Origin: CAYRGG01 sp964423745
GTDB lineage: Bacteria; Pseudomonadota; Gammaproteobacteria; Competibacterales; Competibacteraceae
Direction: 5' to 3'
DNA length: 64,000 bases
Assembly: GCA_964423745.1 (NCBI GenBank)
Contig: CAYRGG010000011.1
Location: forward strand, 27,661 to 91,660
In this document: piece after piece, positions 35,915-42,895 of the stretch
How positions within the stretch are numbered: the first letter of the stretch is position 1
Layout of the letters: the number at the start of each line of letters is the position of its first letter
The notes under the pieces: generated by a model
Databases searched by the model: none
What the model was told of the DNA's origin: nothing
What the model saw: only the letters and a program-made list of their open reading frames with translations
Translations under genes and position numbers: made by a program

Positions 35915-37507
35915 ATGCTTTTTTTCGACTTTTTAACCTTAATTAATTTAACCACTATGTATCTAAATACTTTTTACTCTGAGTTAGAGGAGCTTCTGCG
36001 AGAAGACCAAAACTACGCGGTGACCATGACGGAATCCGCAGAAGACCATTTGTCTGAAGATGATGGTTATGATACGGAATCTTTGCATGAAGAATCTTCT
36101 CCATCGGAAGATTCCGACCATGTGGACATGGCTACGCCGGACGACTCGCGTCTCGATGAAGACATGGAAACGGTATCCACCCTCTCAGGGGATACGCCAC
36201 GCACTAACGATCCTCTGACGAATTATGTTCGAGAAATTGGTTTTCATGACCTACTCAGTGCTGCTGATGAGGTTGCGCTGGCCCAACGCATTGAAGCAGG
36301 ATCTCGCAAAACCCTAGAAGCCATTGCGGGTTGCCCTGGAGCAATTGCTGTTCTACTAGATTTTATTGAGGCAACTCAAAATAGTGAGTTAGCCTTAGAA
36401 GATTTTATTATCGTCGATGAGAACACCCCATCTGCTGTTTCTTGCCAAAGTGACGAGGACAACCTCACTGGGATCTCTCAAAACTTTGCGTACCTACGCA
36501 CCCTGTATGATAATTTTCGCCATACTCAGTCGATTTATGGGCTTGCCAGTGAATCCGCTGAACAGCTTCGGCAACAACTCGCAACGCACTTTTTAACATT
36601 CACCTACACAGACCACGCAACAGCTCAGCTTATTAAAAGGGTGGAGGCGTGGGTCACTGAAGCTCGTAAGCATAAATTGGACGACAACGATGCTCTAGCT
36701 CAAGTGGAAGACCAGGCAGGTTTGCCAATGGATCAACTAGATAGCTTGGGTCGTCGGCTAGCCAATAGCGATGCCATGGGGCAGCAAGCCAAACACATGA
36801 TGATTAAAGCCAATTTGCGATTGGTTTTTTATGTGGCAAAGCGCTATCGAAATCGAGGTCTGTCCTTTGCTGACCTGGTACAGGAAGGCAATTTAGGATT
36901 GATTAAAGCGGTGGACCGTTTCGACTATCGACGTGGCTTCAAGTTTTCCACTTATGCCCACTGGTGGATTCGTCAGGCCATCACCCGGGCTATCGATGAT
37001 CGCGCTCGCACCATTCGAGTGCCAGTACATATGGTAGAACGTTTGAATTTACTCAAACGAACAGCTATGGAGATTGGCCGTAGTGAGGGCCGCAAAGCGT
37101 TACCTCAAGAACTTGCTGAGCGCACCGGACTTCCGGAAGATAAGGTACGGGAAGCCCTTAATACGCCAAAAAATCCTATTTCCACAGAAACGCCTATTGG
37201 CCAGGACGAAGACGCTAGTTTAAGTGATTTTATCGAAGATCAGCATACCTCACCTCCCGTGGATCTTGCCATGGACGCAGAGTTGCAAACTCGTATTCAA
37301 GATTTATTTGCCACGTTGAGTCAACGAGAAGCGCAAGTTTTGGCCATGCGTTTTGGAATTGGTTTTGGTAGTGAGCATACCCTTGGACAGATTGGAGAGC
37401 GTCTCGGGGTTTCCCGGGAACGAATCCGCCAGCTTGAAATGCGGGCACTCCGTAAACTGCGGGGGTTGACGTCTACTAAGCATTTGCGTTCTTACGTAGA
37501 GGGTTAA
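35915..37507 (+). CDS. RpoD-like sigma-70 family factor lacking region 1.1
   Basis: The 530-residue protein has sigma region 1.2 at about residues 97-135 (DPLTNYVREIGFHDLLSAAD), a shortened RpoD-type non-conserved region, region 2 near 290-360 (ANLRLVFYVAKRYRNRGLSF, FKFSTYAHWWIRQAITRAI), region 3, the DFIEDQ block, and region 4 with the helix-turn-helix LGVSRERIRQLEMRALRKLRG near 500. The first ~95 residues carry a Ser/Asp/Glu-rich acidic stretch in place of the folded region 1.1 of housekeeping sigma factors. It is probably an alternative, second RpoD-like factor. ATG 35957 is a possible alternative start; neither has a clear ribosome-binding site. A strong terminator follows. Confidence 0.88.
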   Translation: MLFFDFLTLINLTTMYLNTFYSELEELLREDQNYAVTMTESAEDHLSEDDGYDTESLHEESSPSEDSDHVDMATPDDSRLDEDMETVSTLSGDTPRTNDPLTNYVREIGFHDLLSAADEVALAQRIEAGSRKTLEAIAGCPGAIAVLLDFIEATQNSELALEDFIIVDENTPSAVSCQSDEDNLTGISQNFAYLRTLYDNFRHTQSIYGLASESAEQLRQQLATHFLTFTYTDHATAQLIKRVEAWVTEARKHKLDDNDALAQVEDQAGLPMDQLDSLGRRLANSDAMGQQAKHMMIKANLRLVFYVAKRYRNRGLSFADLVQEGNLGLIKAVDRFDYRRGFKFSTYAHWWIRQAITRAIDDRARTIRVPVHMVERLNLLKRTAMEIGRSEGRKALPQELAERTGLPEDKVREALNTPKNPISTETPIGQDEDASLSDFIEDQHTSPPVDLAMDAELQTRIQDLFATLSQREAQVLAMRFGIGFGSEHTLGQIGERLGVSRERIRQLEMRALRKLRGLTSTKHLRSYVEG

Positions 37508-37531
37508 CCAAAACAATCAACAGTAATGCGG

Positions 37532-37565
37532 AAGCACACTAGTAAATTTACTGGTGTGCTTTTGT
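37532..37565. terminator. Strong bidirectional terminator
   Basis: AAGCACAC (37532-37539) pairs with GTGTGCTT (37554-37561) and the inner bases AGTAAA/TTTACT extend the stem, followed by T-rich sequence. It lies between the convergent sigma factor and hibernation factor genes. Confidence 0.85.
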
Positions 37566-37603
37566 CATTTCCAGATAAAAAAAGTTGTTGAGTTGACAAT
37601 TCT

Positions 37604-38191
37604 CTAGAAATACACGGTACTGGCCTGAGGACCCTCATCACCTGGTTCTTCCACAAAACGCACTTCTTTGCCCTCTTCCAGGTTATCAAAACCCGGTGTC
37701 AGCACACTATTGCGATGAAAATAAATTTCCCGTCCATTAACAGTTTCCAAGGTGCCACAGTCTTCATAGGGATATAAAACCTTTACACGACCAATGCTGG
37801 CGACAGGTTTATAACCTGGGTTCTGCTGCTGACCCAAGCTAACAGAAGCCCCGGAGTTCTTGATCTTGCCGCGCCGACGTCTCACGTAGTTGTCAAGTTG
37901 GCGCTGAGCCGCGCTAAAGGTGTCACGGATGGCGACATACACATCCTCATGGGCTTGTCGGTCATGACGTTCGCGGCTGACCGAGAGTTGGGCGTCGGGT
38001 ACGGTAAGATCGATACGTATATGATACAGTTTTCCCTTATGTTGATGCTCATGGGGTGCTTCCACGATGACTTGACAGCTAATAATGTGATCACAAAGCC
38101 TACCGAGTTTCGCCGCTTCCTTTTGAATGCGCGCCTCTACTGCGGTAGAAGGATCCATGTGGCGAAAAGTCAATTGCACAGGTAACTCCAT
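37604..38191 (-). CDS. HPF/RaiA ribosome hibernation factor fused to a cold-shock-like domain
   Basis: Residues 1-105 match the HPF/RaiA fold that sits in the ribosomal decoding groove and silences translation under stress (LTFRHMDPSTAVEARIQKEA at the start, and the basic segment NYVRRRRGKIK after it). Residues about 133-195 match a cold-shock-like beta barrel (GRVKVLYPYEDCGTLETVNG, then REIYFHRNSVL). This is a different C-terminal domain from that of long HPF in Firmicutes. It is convergent with the RpoD-like sigma factor. The fusion suggests that the protein also contacts RNA through the second domain; this is inference. Confidence 0.88.
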   Translation of the reverse strand: MELPVQLTFRHMDPSTAVEARIQKEAAKLGRLCDHIISCQVIVEAPHEHQHKGKLYHIRIDLTVPDAQLSVSRERHDRQAHEDVYVAIRDTFSAAQRQLDNYVRRRRGKIKNSGASVSLGQQQNPGYKPVASIGRVKVLYPYEDCGTLETVNGREIYFHRNSVLTPGFDNLEEGKEVRFVEEPGDEGPQASTVYF

Positions 38192-38345
38192 AATTTACAC
38201 CCCTTTATGTTCATCGTTGCCTACTCATTAAAATAGTAGTACTTTTTTTTAAGTTTAGGTAAATACGACGTAATATCCCGTCCGTGTAGCAAAATTCTTC
38301 CCTTAATAGGGGTATCAACTGCGAGATAAATTGATATACAGCTTT

Positions 38346-39083
38346 TTAGGAATGTGAGGAATGGCCACGCCGTATGTACCAAAGCCGCGCCTTACGCCCA
38401 ACACCCAGCAGTCGCCGAATACTAGGCAATTTATCGAGCACGTGTCGTTGAGCAATATCGCTAGGTGAAGGTCTCTGAAAACCCACTATAGGAGTTGCTA
38501 ACAAAGTGATGATATCGGGATTTTGCTGTCGAAAGGTAGAGTAAGCACCATCCACATGCATGGGTCCACCCAATGGATGACCACTTGGACGACTCAATAC
38601 AGTTTCAAAAAATGTGACCACCTTCTCGAGTGTTCGGCCATTGATAGCGAGAAAATGGGATTTCATAACAGGTCCAAAAAAAGGCTGCAGATTTACGGTG
38701 GCTCTTGACTCAAGAGGTTCTTCATGGCCTAAATAAACAATATCCCACTCTGTGTTCGCCAATTTGGCGATAATCTCATTTTGATATCGAGCTAAGGTGC
38801 TGGTAAATGAGAGATCATCTTCCATAATGAGAACATTTTTTAAACCTTGATCTCTAGCTTCAGTCAATACCGCCAAATGACTCAGAAAACAGCCTCTAGC
38901 ACCTACACTTGGAAAGTCACCTTGATCAGGTGGTTTTACTGCAGGAAAAAAGGCGATCTGGGTAGAAGCAGGTAATGATATGCCAATACGCTTCAGTTCC
39001 AACGTCATGGCTTTGCGTCGGTCACGTCTTTCTGGCAAACTAATTATATAAGACTTGGTAAAGAAATCCATTAACGATGACAT
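38346..39083 (-). CDS. Glycosyltransferase family 25 (LPS-type) protein
   Basis: The 245-residue protein matches GT25, which includes lipooligosaccharide galactosyltransferases. Seen are the N-terminal SYIISLPERRDRRKAM, the GCFLSHLAVLTEA block near residue 87 and VLIMEDDLSFTS near residue 107 with the metal-binding acidic pair. GGGAA precedes the ATG. No other sugar-transfer genes surround it, so the acceptor is unknown. Confidence 0.88.
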   Translation of the reverse strand: MSSLMDFFTKSYIISLPERRDRRKAMTLELKRIGISLPASTQIAFFPAVKPPDQGDFPSVGARGCFLSHLAVLTEARDQGLKNVLIMEDDLSFTSTLARYQNEIIAKLANTEWDIVYLGHEEPLESRATVNLQPFFGPVMKSHFLAINGRTLEKVVTFFETVLSRPSGHPLGGPMHVDGAYSTFRQQNPDIITLLATPIVGFQRPSPSDIAQRHVLDKLPSIRRLLGVGRKARLWYIRRGHSSHS

Positions 39084-39188
39084 GGGTTAAATTCCCTTTT
39101 ATATAAATTTTGACGTTGTGGTTTTTATAAGATCACTACAGTATCTTGTCTAAAAAACAAGCAAAAAAGATGCCTGACTTATTACAGT

Positions 39189-39809
39189 CTAGCTCTGTTG
39201 TTCACGGGCACGAGCCTTCGCCAGGGCGGGTCTTGATGACATCTTCTGCAAATATTGGTTGAGTCGAGGGTGCTCAAGCACTAATCCAAAAGCCACTGCC
39301 CAACTGAGGGTATGGGCTACTAAAATATCCGCTACCGTAAAACGATTATCCACCATAAAAACTCGCTCATCGAGTCCTTGGTTTAACACTTTAACGGTTT
39401 TTGCAAACTCCCACTTAGCCGTTTCCATAGCAGCAGGCACGCGCCGGTGCTCAGGTAGGGCAAAACGGTGCTTCGCCATGGTCCAAAGAGGTTGCTCTAG
39501 CTCGCTTAATACAAAAAAATTCCATTGGTTGTACAAAGCACGTTGCTGGGTGCCAGGTTCGGGAACCAGACCGGAGGCTGGGTGTTTATCTGCCAGATAG
39601 GTACAAATCGCCGCAGATTCTGACAAGACTAAATCGCCATCCACAAGGGTAGGCACTTTGCCACCAGGGTTGAGGTCGATATAAGGCTTCTTGCAACTTT
39701 CTCCTTTGCGTAAATCCACCAGGATATACTCATAATCGGCGCCGATTTCTTCCAAAGTCCATAAAACCCGAGTAGCCCGTGTATTGGGATAAGCAAACAA
39801 TTTTATCAT
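39189..39809 (-). CDS. Glutathione S-transferase family protein
   Basis: The 206-residue protein has the two-domain GST layout: an N-terminal thioredoxin-like domain with the cis-proline GGKVPTLVDGDLVLSESAAICTYLAD near residues 50-75, then a helical C-terminal domain with MVDNRFTVADILVAHTLSWA (N-capping box). The N-terminal catalytic position is followed by NTRATRVLW. The substrate is unknown. It is divergent from the DUF1538 operon. Confidence 0.9.
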   Translation of the reverse strand: MIKLFAYPNTRATRVLWTLEEIGADYEYILVDLRKGESCKKPYIDLNPGGKVPTLVDGDLVLSESAAICTYLADKHPASGLVPEPGTQQRALYNQWNFFVLSELEQPLWTMAKHRFALPEHRRVPAAMETAKWEFAKTVKVLNQGLDERVFMVDNRFTVADILVAHTLSWAVAFGLVLEHPRLNQYLQKMSSRPALAKARAREQQS

Positions 39810-39957
39810 AATCTTTTACGACCTCTTAACGTGAACGGCGAAACCCTTGGCGAAGTCTGCCCAATTGATTTATAAAAACGACTGACTACTTTGATTGCTT
39901 GTATGCAAAAACAAACCAACACAGATTTTTGATAAGCCCATAGATAAAGAGTGCAGC

Positions 39958-40356
39958 ATGAATCAAACGATAGCAAAAAAACTCGATGATATTGGTAATG
40001 ACAAAACAGCTTTGATCGCCCTTATGAACGAGCTAGACGAGGAAAAGCGAAGACTACGTGATGCCTTAAGAAAATATTCCAATGAAGCTTACGGCCAAAG
40101 TGGTTTAGCAGGTCGTGAAAGATTTGGGAAGATCCGGCGTATGAAAGCCAAACTTGGCTATTTGGTTGAAGAGCGGGAAGCTCTGCGCAAAAAGCTAGGC
40201 CAAATCAATGGCGATCAAAAAGCCTTAAACCGTGCCCTGAATACAAAATCACCGCAATTCAAAGATGCGTTTTTAGCAGCCGCTGAACGCATGTTACCTG
40301 AGGAGCAGTTTCTAGCCCTGGAATTAAAAGCAGTGGAAATTTTAGACAACGTATAA
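39958..40356 (+). CDS. Uncharacterised coiled-coil protein at the head of the DUF1538 operon
   Basis: The 132-residue protein is highly charged (many Lys, Glu, Arg, Leu) and predicted helical, with likely coiled coil at about residues 20-45 and 60-90 (NELDEEKRRLRDALRKY and YLVEEREALRKKLGQI). There is no signal peptide or membrane segment. The ATG at 39958 follows an AGAG site; an in-frame GTG 21 codons upstream is less likely. I do not recognise a family. It lies 31 bases before the first DUF1538 gene on the same strand and may be co-transcribed. A cytosolic structural or regulatory partner is possible but unproved. Confidence 0.65.
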   Translation: MNQTIAKKLDDIGNDKTALIALMNELDEEKRRLRDALRKYSNEAYGQSGLAGRERFGKIRRMKAKLGYLVEEREALRKKLGQINGDQKALNRALNTKSPQFKDAFLAAAERMLPEEQFLALELKAVEILDNV

Positions 40357-40387
40357 AGGGAGGCGTTTTAATAGTTATTCGACTATA

Positions 40388-41206
40388 ATGCCACCGGCTA
40401 CAGACAGCAGCGCGAGTAAGTCAAGTGGCATACCAGACATTGATGCGCCTACAGTAAAGGAGTTTCTGTTGAAAAAACCACTGCTTGCCTTGTTTACATC
40501 TATGCTGGGAAGTGTGCGAGATTTGCTCCCTATTATCTTAGTCATTGCTTTTTTTCAGTTAGTTGTCATACAGCAAAATCTGCCAGATTTATTGAATCTC
40601 ACCATCGGCACCCTGTTTGTTGTCATAGGTTTGACCTTTTTTGTATATGGGTTGGAAATGGGTCTATTCCCCATCGGTGAATCCATGGCCTATGCCTTTG
40701 CCCGCAAAGGCAGTGTATTTTGGCTGTTGACTTTTGCCTTTGCTCTAGGATTTAGCACCACGGTAGCAGAACCGGCCCTTATTGCCGTTGCCGACGAAGC
40801 GGCCAAAATTGCCGCTAAGGGTGATATGATCGCCGATAATGAACAGGCTCGTAAGGACTACGCCTTTGGGCTCCGCCTTACTGTTGCCCTTTCAGTAGGA
40901 TGCGCCATCGTTCTCGGTGTGCTTCGTATTCTTAAGGCATGGCCTATTCACATTATGATCATTTGTGGTTATTTGCTGGTGGTGATTATGACCACCTTAG
41001 CCCCGGCAGAAATTATTGGTATCGCTTATGACTCCGGCGGTGTTACCACCTCTACTATCACAGTTCCCTTGGTCACTGCATTAGGGGTAGGTCTGGCTTC
41101 GTCGATTCGGGGTCGCAATCCTATGGTGGACGGTTTTGGACTGATTGCTTTTGCCTCGCTTTTACCCATTGTTTTCGTCATGGGTTACGGTATTCTCATC
41201 CAATGA
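40388..41206 (+). CDS. DUF1538 family membrane protein, first copy
   Basis: The 272-residue protein has an N-terminal cytosolic stretch and about seven hydrophobic segments. It matches DUF1538, with hallmark loops GFSTTVAEPALIAVADEA near residue 120 and YDSGGVTTSTITVPLVTALG near residue 215 plus MVDGFGLIAFASLLPI at the end. The same three blocks recur in the following gene, so the pair looks like the two halves of a larger internally repeated protein split in two. Its stop overlaps the next start (ATGA). The family has no known function; polytopic membrane nature and neighbouring PII-like and CBS proteins suggest a regulated transporter or channel. Confidence 0.88.
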   Translation: MPPATDSSASKSSGIPDIDAPTVKEFLLKKPLLALFTSMLGSVRDLLPIILVIAFFQLVVIQQNLPDLLNLTIGTLFVVIGLTFFVYGLEMGLFPIGESMAYAFARKGSVFWLLTFAFALGFSTTVAEPALIAVADEAAKIAAKGDMIADNEQARKDYAFGLRLTVALSVGCAIVLGVLRILKAWPIHIMIICGYLLVVIMTTLAPAEIIGIAYDSGGVTTSTITVPLVTALGVGLASSIRGRNPMVDGFGLIAFASLLPIVFVMGYGILIQ

Positions 41207-42015
41207 ACCTATTGTTCGCTTTTGGTCAAATTTTTCTGCAGACCATCAAGGATGTGCTGCCCATCGCTGTCATTATTGTAGGCGCACAGCTATTTGTTAT
41301 TCGTCGTCCTATTCCCAATTTAAAACGGATGGTGATCGGCTTTATTTATGTGTTGTTGGGGTTATCTTTATTTCTATTGGGATTAGAAAAAGCTCTGTTT
41401 CCGGTAGGACGGTTAATGGCGGAGCAGTTAACCCATCCCGAGTTTATTGCCAGTACCACCATTGCTTCCAGTAGCTCTCTTTGGATGAATTATTATTGGA
41501 TCTATATCTTTGGTTTTGCCATTGGCTTTAGCACCGCCATTGCCGAACCGTCGCTGATAGCGGTGGCCATCAAAGCCAATGAGGTGTCAGCCGGCGCCAT
41601 CGGAGTATGGGGGTTGCGTATCGCTGCTGCCATCGGTGTGGCGGTGGGTATTGGGCTAGGCACCTTTCGTATCGTGACCGGCGCACCTATTCACTGGTTT
41701 ATCATAACCTGCTATGTCATTGTCATCGTACAAACCTATTTTGCACCCAAACTGATCATTCCCTTGGCCTATGACTCTGGGGGTGTTACTACATCCACAG
41801 TAACGGTACCCATTGTGGCGGCGTTGGGATTAGGCTTAGCGGAAACCGTTCCGGGGCGCAGCGCACTACTGGATGGCTTTGGGCTTATCGCATTTGCCTG
41901 TCTATTCCCTATAATATCGGTCATGGGGTATGCTCAGCTTTCTGAATATCGCGCTTTGCGGGCCGCGCGGTTACGTAAAGCAGCAGAAGCTAAGCTCCTT
42001 CTCCAGAAGGATTAA
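41203..42015 (+). CDS. DUF1538 family membrane protein, second copy
   Basis: The 270-residue protein is a paralogue of the preceding one, with GFSTAIAEPSLIAVAIKANE near residue 105, the block YDSGGVTTSTVTVPIVAALG near residue 190 and LLDGFGLIAFACLLP-like text at the end (LFPI here). It begins inside the stop of the first copy and ends 14 bases before the PII-like gene. The C-terminal tail (YRALRAARLRKAAEAKLLLQKD) is strongly basic and likely cytosolic. A heteromeric complex with copy one is inferred from the tight coupling. Confidence 0.88.
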   Translation: MNLLFAFGQIFLQTIKDVLPIAVIIVGAQLFVIRRPIPNLKRMVIGFIYVLLGLSLFLLGLEKALFPVGRLMAEQLTHPEFIASTTIASSSSLWMNYYWIYIFGFAIGFSTAIAEPSLIAVAIKANEVSAGAIGVWGLRIAAAIGVAVGIGLGTFRIVTGAPIHWFIITCYVIVIVQTYFAPKLIIPLAYDSGGVTTSTVTVPIVAALGLGLAETVPGRSALLDGFGLIAFACLFPIISVMGYAQLSEYRALRAARLRKAAEAKLLLQKD

Positions 42016-42029
42016 GAGGAATTTAATCG

Positions 42030-42380
42030 ATGCACTTTAAACTTATCGTTATTTTTGTTGAAGAAAGCAAGACCAACGACCTTATGGACGCGGCACGGGC
42101 GGCCGGCGCCACTGGCGCCACAGTGATCAACCATGCCCGCGGTGAAGGCATCGAAAAACGCAAGACGTTTTTTGGGCTGTCCTTAGAAACCCAACGGGAC
42201 GTGATACTCTTGCTGGTGGAAGAGCATTTAAGCCGCCATATCCTTGAAACCTTAAACGATGTGGGGGGGTTTGACTCTAAACCAGGCGCGGGCATTGCTG
42301 TGCAGATCGATGTGGAGGATGCCGTCGGCGTTGCCCATCAAGCCCAGGAATTAGCTAATATCGTGGCGGAGGAATTATGA
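42030..42380 (+). CDS. PII-like signalling protein of the DUF1538 operon
   Basis: The 116-residue protein has the PII fold pattern: KLIVIFVEESKTNDLMDAAR (strand and helix 1), GATGATVINHARGEG (position of the T-loop base), LLLVEEHLSRHILETLND and the C-terminal GAGIAVQIDVEDAVGVA. The T-loop segment is short and lacks the uridylylated Tyr of GlnB/GlnK, so it belongs to the PII-like group. These proteins commonly bind adenine nucleotides and gate membrane transporters. It ends with VAEEL and its stop overlaps the next small ORF as ATGA. Confidence 0.85.
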   Translation: MHFKLIVIFVEESKTNDLMDAARAAGATGATVINHARGEGIEKRKTFFGLSLETQRDVILLLVEEHLSRHILETLNDVGGFDSKPGAGIAVQIDVEDAVGVAHQAQELANIVAEEL

Positions 42381-42464
42381 CCGAGCACATAGAATTACAG
42401 AGACAAACAGCTGTAGAAAACCAGGAGCTTGGCAGTCGTTGTGTAGCGGAGGAATTATGACCGA
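42366..42464 (+). repeat. 19-base direct repeat carrying ribosome-binding site and start, 80 bases apart
   Basis: GCGGAGGAATTATGACCGA occurs at 42366-42384 and again at 42446-42464. Each copy carries the end of a reading frame (VAEEL-stop), a GGAGG ribosome-binding site and the overlapping ATG of the next frame. The 80-base offset encloses a 27-codon ORF. Confidence 0.85.
42377..42460 (+). CDS. 27-residue ORF between the PII-like and CBS genes
   Basis: ATG at 42377 overlaps the stop of the PII-like gene (ATGA), and its own TGA at 42458-42460 overlaps the ATG of the CBS gene (ATGA). The product has 27 residues, starting MTEHIELQRQ and ending VAEEL, the same five residues that end the PII-like protein. 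A GGAGG site precedes it at good spacing. It will very probably be translated as part of the coupled run. Whether the peptide has a function, or is a by-product of a junction duplication, cannot be judged from one sequence. Confidence 0.5.
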   Translation: MTEHIELQRQTAVENQELGSRCVAEEL

Positions 42465-42873
42465 ACGTACCGTGGTCCAGGTTCAAGCAGCCATGAAAAC
42501 CGACGTCATCATGGTAGATGGATTAATCACTGTAGAAGAAGCTGTCAACATGATGAAACAGGCTAACGCCAATGCCCTCATCGTTAAGAAACGCCATGAG
42601 CACGATGAATACGGCATGGTTCTTCTGTCTGATATTACAAAAAAAGTGCTCGCCCTCAACCGTTCTACAAAACGGGTGAATGTCTACGAGATTATGGCGA
42701 AGCCGGTGATAAGCGTAAGACCGGAAATGGATATTCGCTATTGCGCTAGGCTTTTTGAGAACTTTGGTTTGTCCTATGCGCCGGTCATCAAAAATGATGA
42801 GGTCATCGGTATTGTCAGTAATTCCGATATAGCCTTACGTAGCTTGGAAGATCTAAGCACCGATTTTATGTAA
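42457..42873 (+). CDS. CBS domain protein of the DUF1538 operon
   Basis: The 138-residue protein consists of two CBS motifs, about residues 10-65 (AAMKTDVIMVDGLITVEEAV, ending DEYGMVLLSDITKKVL) and 74-132 (IMAKPVISVRPEMDIRYCAR, ending DEVIGIVSNSDIALRS). Paired CBS motifs bind adenosyl ligands and regulate transporters or enzymes. The ATG at 42457 is fixed by GGAGG 4-9 bases upstream and by homology of the start; an in-frame codon 6 residues earlier is unlikely. It is the last gene of the operon and is followed by a shared terminator. Confidence 0.88.
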   Translation: MTERTVVQVQAAMKTDVIMVDGLITVEEAVNMMKQANANALIVKKRHEHDEYGMVLLSDITKKVLALNRSTKRVNVYEIMAKPVISVRPEMDIRYCARLFENFGLSYAPVIKNDEVIGIVSNSDIALRSLEDLSTDFM

Positions 42874-42874
42874 A

Positions 42875-42895
42875 CACCCTCCTGCTCAGAGGGTG
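42875..42895. terminator. Shared terminator hairpin between CBS gene and tldE-like gene
   Basis: CACCCTC (42875-42881) pairs with GAGGGTG (42889-42895) over a 7-base loop. The right arm lies in the last codons of the tldE-like gene, whose stop is at 42886. The site separates two convergent operons. Confidence 0.6.

Noticed and set aside
42023..42295. A 90-codon minus-strand frame opposite the PII-like gene
   Set aside because: It is a shadow of the PII-like protein, which has clear fold motifs and operon context.
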